NCBI GenBank assembly: GCA_902790495.1
Contig: CADASK010000033.1
Location: forward strand, 1-44,781
Source of the DNA: an uncultured Eubacteriales bacterium
GTDB taxonomy: Bacteria > Bacillota > Clostridia > Christensenellales > Aristaeellaceae
Reading direction: 5' to 3'
DNA length: 44,781 nucleotides
How positions within the stretch are numbered: the first letter of the stretch is position 1; the number at the start of each line of letters is the position of its first letter. Below are positions 5,732 through 12,451 of the stretch, piece by piece. The translations under genes were made by a program, and so were the position numbers. The notes beneath the pieces are model-generated. The model saw only the letters and a program-made list of their open reading frames with translations, had not been told where the DNA came from and made no database searches.

Positions 5732-7114
5732 ATGAAGAAGAATCTGTCCCGCGTTCTGGCTCTGGCGCTGGTTCTGGCCAGCCTGCTGAGCCTGACCGCC
5801 GGCGCCTTCGCCGATGGCACGAAGGTTGTCATCCCCAACAAGTTCTCCCGTCTGGAGAGCCAGCTGCCTGAGCGCGAAGCTCAGCCCACTGTGCGCACCA
5901 AGACCGAGAAGGGCGAGATCATGGTCCGCGTGGCCGGCGATCCCGACAATGTCTATGCCAACTGGCTGGGCTACGGCGAGGAGAAGGAAGAGGTCAACCT
6001 GGACAACGGTCTGGGCTATGTGGAGCTGGAAGGCCACAAGTACCAGCTGGGCGCCAAGTGGAACAACAAGCAGTACCGCAGCTACTTCGCCTTTGATCCC
6101 GACCTGGAAGAGTGGGTGCCTGTGGAGTACAAGGGCACCGTGAAGGTCGGCAACCGTGAGATGAAGCTGATCGAGGACATGCGCAAGCCCATCGTCGACA
6201 TCCTCGAGGATAAAGCCTGGGCCTGGGTGTATGACTACAAGAACACCGACACCGTCGAGGCTGAGCGCGAGGTTTCCGATCCCGTGAAGCCCACCTCCTA
6301 CGCCGACGGCCTGCTGATCGCCGGTCTGCCCAAGCAGCCCAAGGAAGCCGGTTCCAACGACAACAGCTACGGCCTGACCGAGGGCACCGAGTGGATCTCC
6401 GACAAGGACGTCGACATCAAGAACGGCAAGTACCAGAACGAGTACTGGACCGACGAGCTCTATGATGCCAACGGCCTGCTGATCGCCTCCAACATCTACG
6501 CCACCAACGACAAGGGCGACGCGGCTGAGAAGATCGGCTGGACCTACATGGTTCCCTTCTATCAGTTCTACGAGGAGATCACCGGCCTGGAGAGCAACGG
6601 CGCTCCCAACTATGCCTGGATCGTGGAGAAGGGCCCCTGGACTGCCACCTACACCCGCGCTGGCAAGCTGGTGATCGTCGAGAAGGACGAGGAGAACACC
6701 GACTACTTCAAGACCGGCCTGGCCGGCAATAAGGGCCATGTGACCTGGCAGTTCCGTCAGACCGACGGCGGCACCAAGTGGTATGTGTCCTCCGCCACCG
6801 AGGAGTATGCCGAGGGCGATATCGCCAAGGCTGAGGCTGTGTACAACGTCCGCGGCGAGCTGGTGCGCTATTTCCTGACCTATCGCACCGGTGAGGACGA
6901 GACCTACAAGATCAAGTACACCCCCGACAACAAGCCCGGCTACGGCTGGTACACCGGCGTGGACGCCATCACCGGCGACACCAACAAGGCTGAGACCGCT
7001 TCCTCCAAGAAGTGGGTGGATCAGAAGACCGGCAAGCTGACCGACATGGTCGAGCTGGACTGGGGTCTGACCGCGCTGAAGGATTGGACCAATCCTCCGC
7101 GTCTGGCCAAGTAA
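5732..7114 (+). CDS. Secreted paralogue family, copy 2 (intact, 460 aa)
   Basis: Full-length member of the unrecognised family: signal peptide ending GAFA, conserved N block, variable centre with the DMRKPI...WAWVYDYKNTDT form shared with copy 3, then the conserved block from MVPFYQFY to the family C-terminus DWTNPPRLAK. ATG at 5732 follows AAGGAGAG with normal spacing. Charged Lys/Glu-rich surface, many aromatic residues and absence of cysteine in the mature part suggest an extracellular beta-rich protein; that is inference. It is a monocistronic cassette with its own promoter and terminator. It is the only copy whose promoter lacks the 11-bp hexamer array. Confidence 0.8.
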   Translation: MKKNLSRVLALALVLASLLSLTAGAFADGTKVVIPNKFSRLESQLPEREAQPTVRTKTEKGEIMVRVAGDPDNVYANWLGYGEEKEEVNLDNGLGYVELEGHKYQLGAKWNNKQYRSYFAFDPDLEEWVPVEYKGTVKVGNREMKLIEDMRKPIVDILEDKAWAWVYDYKNTDTVEAEREVSDPVKPTSYADGLLIAGLPKQPKEAGSNDNSYGLTEGTEWISDKDVDIKNGKYQNEYWTDELYDANGLLIASNIYATNDKGDAAEKIGWTYMVPFYQFYEEITGLESNGAPNYAWIVEKGPWTATYTRAGKLVIVEKDEENTDYFKTGLAGNKGHVTWQFRQTDGGTKWYVSSATEEYAEGDIAKAEAVYNVRGELVRYFLTYRTGEDETYKIKYTPDNKPGYGWYTGVDAITGDTNKAETASSKKWVDQKTGKLTDMVELDWGLTALKDWTNPPRLAK

Positions 7115-7131
7115 TCAACCCAACCCATCCT

Positions 7132-7157
7132 ATCCCCGCCACGTGGCGGGGATTTTT
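7132..7157 (+). terminator. Terminator of secreted copy 2
   Basis: ATCCCCGCC-ACGT-GGCGGGGAT followed by TTTTATG, 17 bases after the stop codon. Confidence 0.88.
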
Positions 7158-7162
7158 ATGTG

Positions 7163-7288
7163 CTCTCTCAGTTAGTGCTTACGCACTGCCAGCTCTCCCA
7201 GAGGGAGAGCCAAGATAGACCATTACGGCCCTCTTGGCGGTTCAGCAATGTGAAGCACAGGAGAAAGCCGAAAGGATGAGGGTTTCCT
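7163..7288 (+). repeat. Intergenic repeat with CTCTCCC/GGGAGAG hairpin
   Basis: Contains CAGTTAGTGCTTACGCACTG, then CCAGCTCTCCCAGAGGGAGAG followed by CCAAG, ending near GGATGAGGG. A related block is at 33388-33440 (CCCCTCAGTCA ... CAGCTCCCCTCAAAGGGAG then CCAAG). It fills most of the 380-base gap between copies 2 and 3. No gene is seen in it. Confidence 0.6.
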
Positions 7289-7404
7289 GAAATTTACACA
7301 ATTGACGGAAGCGTGTGCAAAAAACTACGAAAAAAGTCAAGCTGAAAACAACGAATTACGCTGATTTACAAATATGTTTTACGAATTGTAACAGAAGAGC
7401 AACA

Positions 7405-7452
7405 TTCACAGTCTGTTCACATATTGACTACATTCTGTTCACGAGTTATAAT
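7405..7452 (+). promoter_or_regulatory. Promoter of secreted copy 3 with hexamer array
   Basis: TTCACA (7405), TTCACA (7416), ACTACA (7427), TTCACG (7438), all 11 bp apart; TTGACT (7424-7429), 17-base spacer, TATAAT (7447-7452). Same register as copy 1. Confidence 0.75.
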
Positions 7453-7495
7453 ACAGATACCGGTTCAACCGGATTACATCAAAGGAGATACTACC

Positions 7496-8944
7496 ATGAA
7501 GAAGAATCTGTCCCGGATTCTGGCTCTGGCGCTGGTCGTGGCCAGCCTGCTGAGCCTGACCGTTGGCGCCTTTGCTGATGGCACCAAGGTCGTCATCCCC
7601 AACAAGTTCTCCCGCATCGAGGGCCAGCTCCCCGAGCGTGAGGCTGCTCCCACTGTCCGCACCAAGACCAAGAACGGTGAGATCATGGTCCGCGTGAACG
7701 GCGAGGCCGACACGGTCTATGCCAACTGGCTGGGCTATGGCGAGGAGAAGGAAGAGGTTGCTCTGGAGAACGGTCTGGGCTACGTCGAGACCGAGGGCCA
7801 CAAGTATCAGCTGGGCACCAAGTACAGCAAGAAGGTTGTCCGCTCCTACTTCGCCTATGATCCGGAGCTCAAAGAGTGGGTGCCCGTGAAGTACAAGGGC
7901 ACTGTCAAGGTCGGCACCACCGAGATGAAGCTGATCGACGACATGCGCAAGCCCATCAACGACATCGCCTATGATCAGCCCTGGGCGTGGGTGTATGACT
8001 ACAAGAACACCGACACCGTCAAGGCTGAGGACGAGGTCTCCGATCCTGTTGATCCTTCCGACTACGCTGATGGCCTGATCGTGGCTGGCCTGCCCAAGCA
8101 GCCCAAGGAAGCCGGCAGCAACGAGAACACCAACGGCCTGGCCACTGGTGTTGAGAAGATCTCCGACAAGGACATCGACATCAAGGACGGCAAGTATCAG
8201 AACGAGTACTGGACTGATGAGCTCTTTGACGGCAATGGCCTGCTGATCGCCTCCAACATCTATGCCAACAACGACAAGGGCGACACCGGTGTGGAAATCG
8301 GCTGGACCTACATGGTTCCCTTCTATCAGTTCTACGAGCAGAACACCGGCAAGGACAGCTCCGGCGCTCCCAACTATGCCTGGATCGTGGAGAGCGGCGC
8401 CTGGACCAACACCTACACCCGTGCGGGCAAGCTGGTCAAGTCTGTGAAGACTGAGGAGAATACCGACTACTTCAAGACTGGCCTGGCTGGCAACAAGGGC
8501 AAGGTGACCTGGCAGTCCCGCAAGACCGACGGCGGCACCAAGTGGTATGTCTCCTCCGTGGTTGAGGACTATGCCGAGGGCGACATCGCCGAGGCCGTGG
8601 CGTACTACAATGTGAACGGCGCTCTGACCGGCTACGATATCACCTATCGCACCGCCGAGGACGAGACCTACACCATCGCCTATGATCCCTCCAACAAGCC
8701 CATCGCTGGCTCCTACGAGGGCAAGGACTTTGACGGCAACGACATCACCGCTACCGCCAACAGCCTGAAGACCTGGCGCGACGACAAGACCGGCAAGCTG
8801 ACCAACCAGGTCGAGCTCGACTGGGGTCTGACCGCTCTGAAGGATTGGACCACGCAACCCCATCCCCGCCGCAAGGCGGGGATTTTTCTGTGGTTCAGCC
8901 TTCCTCCTCCGGGGGAAGGTGGCATCGAGCCTGGGGCTCGATGA
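7496..8944 (+). CDS. Secreted paralogue family, copy 3 (stop codon lost)
   Basis: Signal peptide, N block and variable centre are of the copy 2 type, and the C-terminal block is intact up to LKDWT. At 8852 the family ending NPPRLAK-stop is missing. The gap between GGATTGGACC and the terminator is only nine bases (ACGCAACCC) instead of about fifty, so the frame runs through the terminator stem and ends at 8944 (482 aa, tail PHPRRKAGIFLWFSLPPPGE and on). ATG at 7496 follows AAAGGAGATACTACC. The last ~90 coding bases are identical to copy 1 (8761-8851 against 5281-5371), pointing to gene conversion. Function unknown. Confidence 0.8.
   Translation: MKKNLSRILALALVVASLLSLTVGAFADGTKVVIPNKFSRIEGQLPEREAAPTVRTKTKNGEIMVRVNGEADTVYANWLGYGEEKEEVALENGLGYVETEGHKYQLGTKYSKKVVRSYFAYDPELKEWVPVKYKGTVKVGTTEMKLIDDMRKPINDIAYDQPWAWVYDYKNTDTVKAEDEVSDPVDPSDYADGLIVAGLPKQPKEAGSNENTNGLATGVEKISDKDIDIKDGKYQNEYWTDELFDGNGLLIASNIYANNDKGDTGVEIGWTYMVPFYQFYEQNTGKDSSGAPNYAWIVESGAWTNTYTRAGKLVKSVKTEENTDYFKTGLAGNKGKVTWQSRKTDGGTKWYVSSVVEDYAEGDIAEAVAYYNVNGALTGYDITYRTAEDETYTIAYDPSNKPIAGSYEGKDFDGNDITATANSLKTWRDDKTGKLTNQVELDWGLTALKDWTTQPHPRRKAGIFLWFSLPPPGEGGIEPGAR
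8862..8888 (+). terminator. Terminator of secreted copy 3, inside the extended frame
   Basis: ATCCCCGCC-GCAA-GGCGGGGAT followed by TTTTCTG. The lost stop codon places this hairpin inside the translated region, where ribosomes could weaken termination. Confidence 0.85.
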
Positions 8945-8953
8945 CGGATGAGG
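8894..8953 (+). repeat. Short intergenic repeat, CCTTCC...GATGAGG type
   Basis: CCTTCCTCCTCCGGGGGAAGG, then GCATCGAGCC/GGCTCGATG hairpin, then ACGGATGAGGG. Same family as 5507-5558 and 22231-22273. It lies partly in the extended frame of copy 3. Confidence 0.75.
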
Positions 8954-9074
8954 GTCAGTGCAGCGCCTGAAGCTGCCGTTTTAGCGCTGCAGATCCTTTC
9001 TTTCATCACAGATCAGACCGATAAGATCCGTTTTGACCCGACCACCCCCAATTATGACACAGAAGAAAATATCC

Positions 9075-9122
9075 GTAACACTATCTTAACATATTGACAA
9101 CAAATTCTTCATGATATATAAT
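9075..9122 (+). promoter_or_regulatory. Promoter of secreted copy 4 with hexamer array
   Basis: GTAACA (9075), TTAACA (9086), ACAACA (9097), TTCATG (9108), 11 bp apart; TTGACA (9094-9099), 17-base spacer, TATAAT (9117-9122). TTAACA is the Bacillus PhoP consensus hexamer. Confidence 0.75.
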
Positions 9123-9168
9123 GGCTCCACCGATCCCTATCGGCGAATGAAAAGAAGGAGAGAGTACC

Positions 9169-10563
9169 ATGAAGAAGAATCTGTCCCGGATTCTGGCTTT
9201 GGCGCTGGTCGTGACCAGCCTGCTGAGCCTGACCGCCGGCGCCTTTGCCGACGGCACCAAGGTCGTCATCCCCAATAGAATCTCCCGCCTGGAGCCCCAG
9301 CTGCCCGAGCGCGAGGCTTCCCCCACCATCCGCACCAAGACCAAGAACGGTGAGATCATGGTCCGCGTGAACGGCGAGGCCGACGCGGTCTATGCCAACT
9401 GGCTGGGCTACGGTGAGAGCAAGGAAGAGGTTGCCCTGGAGAACGGTCTGGGCTATGTGGAGACCGAGGGCCACAAGTACCAGCTGGGCGCCAAGTGGAG
9501 CAACAAGGTCGTCCGCAGCTACTTCGCCTATGATCCCAGCTCCGGCGAGTGGGTGCCCGTGAACTATGAGGGCACCGTGACGGTCGGCAAGACTGAGATG
9601 AAGCTGGTCTCGCCCACCAAGGCCAAGGAGAGCCATGTGCCCGCCGACATGACCTATGGCAACTACTGGGCCTGGGTCAAGGACTACATCAACACCGACA
9701 AGGTGGAAGCCGGCGACGAGGACGAGCTGGCGGACGCTGAGGCTGCCCTGGCGGAAGCCGAGGAGCTCCAGCAGAACATCGTGGCGGCCGGTCTGCCCTC
9801 CCAGCCCAAGGAAGCCGGCGCGAACTCCAACTCCAACGGTCTGACCGCCGCGACCCAGAAGATGTACACCCAGGAGATCGACGGCGTGACCTACCTGGTG
9901 AGCGGCCTGTTCGACGAGAACGGCCTGCTGATTGCTGAGAACAGCTTCGGCGCGGACCTGCAGAAGGGCAATTCCGGCCTGTCCGAGGGCTGGGTCGGCA
10001 TGGTTCCCTTCTATCAGTTCATGGAGCAGAACACCGGCAAGGACAGCTCCGGCGCGCCCAACTACGCCTGGATCGTGGAGAGCGGCTCCTGGACCAACAC
10101 CTACACCCGTGCGGGCAAGCTGGTGAAGGTCGTCAAGAACGAGGAGAACACCGACTACTTCAAGACCGGTCTGGCCGGCAGCACCGGCAAGGTGACCTGG
10201 CAGTTCCGTAAGACGGCCGGCGGCACCACCTGGTATGTGGCCAACGTGGTGGAGAACTATGCCGAGGGCGATATCGCCAAGGCCGAGGCCGATTACAACG
10301 TGAAGGGCGAGCTGGTTCGCTACTACATCACCTATCGCACCAGCGAGAACGAGAACTACGAGATCCAGTATGGCACTGACAACAAGCCCGCCTACGGCTG
10401 GTACGAGGGCAAGGATTTCGAGGGCAACGATATCAAGGCTGAGACCGCTTCCAACAAGAAGTGGGTGGACGTGGCCTCCGGCAAGCTGACCGACATGGTG
10501 GAGCTGGACTGGGGTCTGACCGCCCTGAAGGATTGGAGCAATCCTCCTCGCGCGACCAAGTAA
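9169..10563 (+). CDS. Secreted paralogue family, copy 4 (intact, 464 aa)
   Basis: Full-length member. ATG at 9169 follows GAAGGAGAG. The signal peptide ends GAFA, and the centre is of a second type (TYGNYWAWVKDYINTD followed by an Ala/Glu-rich helix, about residues 183-205) shared with copies 5 and 6. The C-terminal block runs to DWSNPPRATK. The Glu/Ala-rich stretch (ADAEAALAEAEELQQN) looks helical, in contrast to the beta-like flanks. It has its own promoter and terminator. No recognised domain, anchor or catalytic motif was found. An extracellular binding or structural role is a guess from abundance and secretion only. Confidence 0.8.
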   Translation: MKKNLSRILALALVVTSLLSLTAGAFADGTKVVIPNRISRLEPQLPEREASPTIRTKTKNGEIMVRVNGEADAVYANWLGYGESKEEVALENGLGYVETEGHKYQLGAKWSNKVVRSYFAYDPSSGEWVPVNYEGTVTVGKTEMKLVSPTKAKESHVPADMTYGNYWAWVKDYINTDKVEAGDEDELADAEAALAEAEELQQNIVAAGLPSQPKEAGANSNSNGLTAATQKMYTQEIDGVTYLVSGLFDENGLLIAENSFGADLQKGNSGLSEGWVGMVPFYQFMEQNTGKDSSGAPNYAWIVESGSWTNTYTRAGKLVKVVKNEENTDYFKTGLAGSTGKVTWQFRKTAGGTTWYVANVVENYAEGDIAKAEADYNVKGELVRYYITYRTSENENYEIQYGTDNKPAYGWYEGKDFEGNDIKAETASNKKWVDVASGKLTDMVELDWGLTALKDWSNPPRATK

Positions 10564-10580
10564 ACCCGGAAACGCACCAG

Positions 10581-10607
10581 ATCCCCGCCTCACGGCGGGG
10601 ATTTTCC
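10581..10607 (+). terminator. Terminator of secreted copy 4
   Basis: ATCCCCGCC-TCAC-GGCGGGGAT followed by TTTCCT, 17 bases after the stop codon. Confidence 0.87.
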
Positions 10608-10667
10608 TATCTTTTCGGAAGTGAGGAAAAGAAGCCCAGATTGAAATTTTATTACAAATTTTTTTCA

Positions 10668-10715
10668 TTCACAGTCTCTTAACATATTGACAACAGAAAA
10701 TTCATGGGTTATAAT
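10668..10715 (+). promoter_or_regulatory. Promoter of secreted copy 5 with hexamer array
   Basis: TTCACA (10668), TTAACA (10679), ACAACA (10690), TTCATG (10701), 11 bp apart; TTGACA (10687-10692), 17-base spacer, TATAAT (10710-10715). Confidence 0.75.
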
Positions 10716-10759
10716 AACCTCACCGATGAGAAATCGGATACTGAAAAGGAGAGATCACG

Positions 10760-12154
10760 ATGAAGAAGAATCTGTCCCGTCTTCTGGCTCTGGCCCTGGT
10801 CGTCGCCAGCCTGCTGAGCCTGACCGTCGGCGCTTTCGCCGATGGCACCAAGGTCGTTATCCCGAATAAGATTTCCCGCCTGGAAGCGCAGCTGCCTGAG
10901 CGCGAGGCTCAGCCCACCGTGCGCACCAAGACCAAGAACGGCGAAATCATGGTCCGTGTGAACGGCGATCCCGACACGGTCTATGCCAACTGGCTGGGCT
11001 ATGGCGAGGAACCTGAAGAGGTCGAGCTGGAGAACGGCCTGGGCTATGTGGAGCTGGAAGGCCACAAGTACCAGCTGGGCGCCAAGTGGAACAACACGGT
11101 GTACCGCTCCTACTTCGCCTATGATCCCGAGACCGAGGACTGGGTGCCTGTGGATTACAAGGGCACCGTGAAGGTCGGCAACACTGAGATGAAGCTGGTT
11201 CTGCCCACCGGTGAGAAGGACAGCTACGTCCCCGCTGACATGACCTATGGCAACTACTGGGCCTGGATCAAGAACTATGTCAACACCGACACCGTGAAGG
11301 CCGGTGACGACAAGGCTGTCGCCGCTGCCGAGGAAGCCATGGGCGAAGCCACCGAGCTCGTGTCCGGCATCGTCGCCGCGGGCCTGCCCAAGCAGCCCAA
11401 GGAAGCCGGCTCCAACTCCAACAGCTACGGCCAGACCGCCGCGACCGAGTATGTCTACGGCCAGAACATCGGCAAGGCCACCTACATGGTGGACAGCCTG
11501 GTGGACGAGAACGGCCTGGAGATTGCCTCCAACGTCTACGCTGTGGATCAGAAGGGCAACGAAGGCGAGACCATCAACTGGTACGGCATGGTGCCCTACT
11601 ATCAGTTCTATGCTGACATCCACGGCAAGGAGAGCAACGGTGCTCCCAACCACGCCTGGATCGTGGAGAAGGGCCCCTGGACTGCCACCTACACCCGCGC
11701 CGGCAAGCTGGAGATCGTCGAGAAGGTGGAGGAGAACACCGACTACTTCAAGACCGGTCTGGCTGGCAGCAAGGGCGACGTAATCTGGCATCATCGCAAG
11801 ACCGCCGGCGGCACCAAGTGGTACGTCGCGGCTGTGACCGAGGAGTATGCCGAGGGCGACATCGCCAAGGCTGAGGCCGTGTACAATGTGAACGGCGAGC
11901 TGGTGCGCTACTTCATCACCTATCGCACTGGTGAGGACGAGACCTACCGCATCCGTTACACCCCCGCCAACAAGCCCGCCTATGGCAACTATGTGGGCGT
12001 CGACGCCTTCACCGGCGAGACCATCAAGGCCTACACCGCTTCCACCAAGAAGTGGGCCGATTCCAAGACCGGCAAGCTGACCGACACCGTCGAGCTCGAC
12101 TGGGGTCTGACCGCTCTGAAGGATTGGACCAATCCTCCGCGCCTGACCAAGTAA
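10760..12154 (+). CDS. Secreted paralogue family, copy 5 (intact, 464 aa)
   Basis: Full-length member with ATG at 10760 after AAAGGAGAG. The N block is almost the same as in copy 1 (RLEAQLPEREAQPTVRTKTK), while the centre is of the copy 4/6 type (TYGNYWAWIKNYVNTDTVKA, then an Ala/Glu-rich helix). The C-terminal block is closest to copy 6 (FTGETIKAYTAS ... NPPRLTK). So this copy combines segments from different relatives. Signal peptide cleavage is expected after GAFA. Own promoter and terminator. Function unknown; the family has neither a wall anchor nor a transmembrane segment beyond the signal. Confidence 0.8.
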   Translation: MKKNLSRLLALALVVASLLSLTVGAFADGTKVVIPNKISRLEAQLPEREAQPTVRTKTKNGEIMVRVNGDPDTVYANWLGYGEEPEEVELENGLGYVELEGHKYQLGAKWNNTVYRSYFAYDPETEDWVPVDYKGTVKVGNTEMKLVLPTGEKDSYVPADMTYGNYWAWIKNYVNTDTVKAGDDKAVAAAEEAMGEATELVSGIVAAGLPKQPKEAGSNSNSYGQTAATEYVYGQNIGKATYMVDSLVDENGLEIASNVYAVDQKGNEGETINWYGMVPYYQFYADIHGKESNGAPNHAWIVEKGPWTATYTRAGKLEIVEKVEENTDYFKTGLAGSKGDVIWHHRKTAGGTKWYVAAVTEEYAEGDIAKAEAVYNVNGELVRYFITYRTGEDETYRIRYTPANKPAYGNYVGVDAFTGETIKAYTASTKKWADSKTGKLTDTVELDWGLTALKDWTNPPRLTK

Positions 12155-12177
12155 TCAGGTCAACCACAAAAACAAAA

Positions 12178-12203
12178 GTCCCCGCCGCAAGGCGGGGATT
12201 TTC
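12178..12203 (+). terminator. Terminator of secreted copy 5
   Basis: TCCCCGCC-GCAA-GGCGGGGA followed by TTTTCG, about 25 bases after the stop codon. Confidence 0.87.
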
Positions 12204-12240
12204 GTATTGGCATCAATAACCTGCAGGCGAATGGAATGCG

Positions 12241-12435
12241 GCGAAGGGGTGGAGGGGGCTCGGAGCGCCCGGAAAACGCCATGTTATGGCGTTTTCAGCG
12301 GAGAGCGGGCGGCAGCCCCGGACCGATCGCAAAGCCGGAAAACGCCATGTTATGGCGTTTTCAGCGGAGAGCGGGCGGCAGCCCCGGACCGATCGCAAAG
12401 CCCCTGACCCGCGCCCGCAGGCGCGGAACCCCTGC
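12241..12435 (+). repeat. Dispersed modular hairpin repeat R2 with internal 66-bp tandem duplication
   Basis: GCGAAGGGGTGGAGGGGGCT, then a 66-bp unit present twice (12270-12335 and 12336-12401), then CCCGCGCCCGCAGGCGCGGA. Each unit carries the hairpin GAAAACGCCAT-GTT-ATGGCGTTTTC (perfect 11-bp stem) and CGATCGCAAAGC. It separates the secreted array from mutS. No gene in it. Confidence 0.9.
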
Positions 12436-12451
12436 TAAACTCAGAAGGGGA

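Noticed and set aside
4004-11794. Long minus-strand frames rich in Gly, Val and His opposite the secreted copies
   Set aside because: They repeat with the paralogues because the DNA repeats; codon composition and signals belong to the plus strand.
12241-12435. CRISPR array in the repeated block
   Set aside because: The two 66-bp units are adjacent and identical with no unique spacers, and no cas genes are present.
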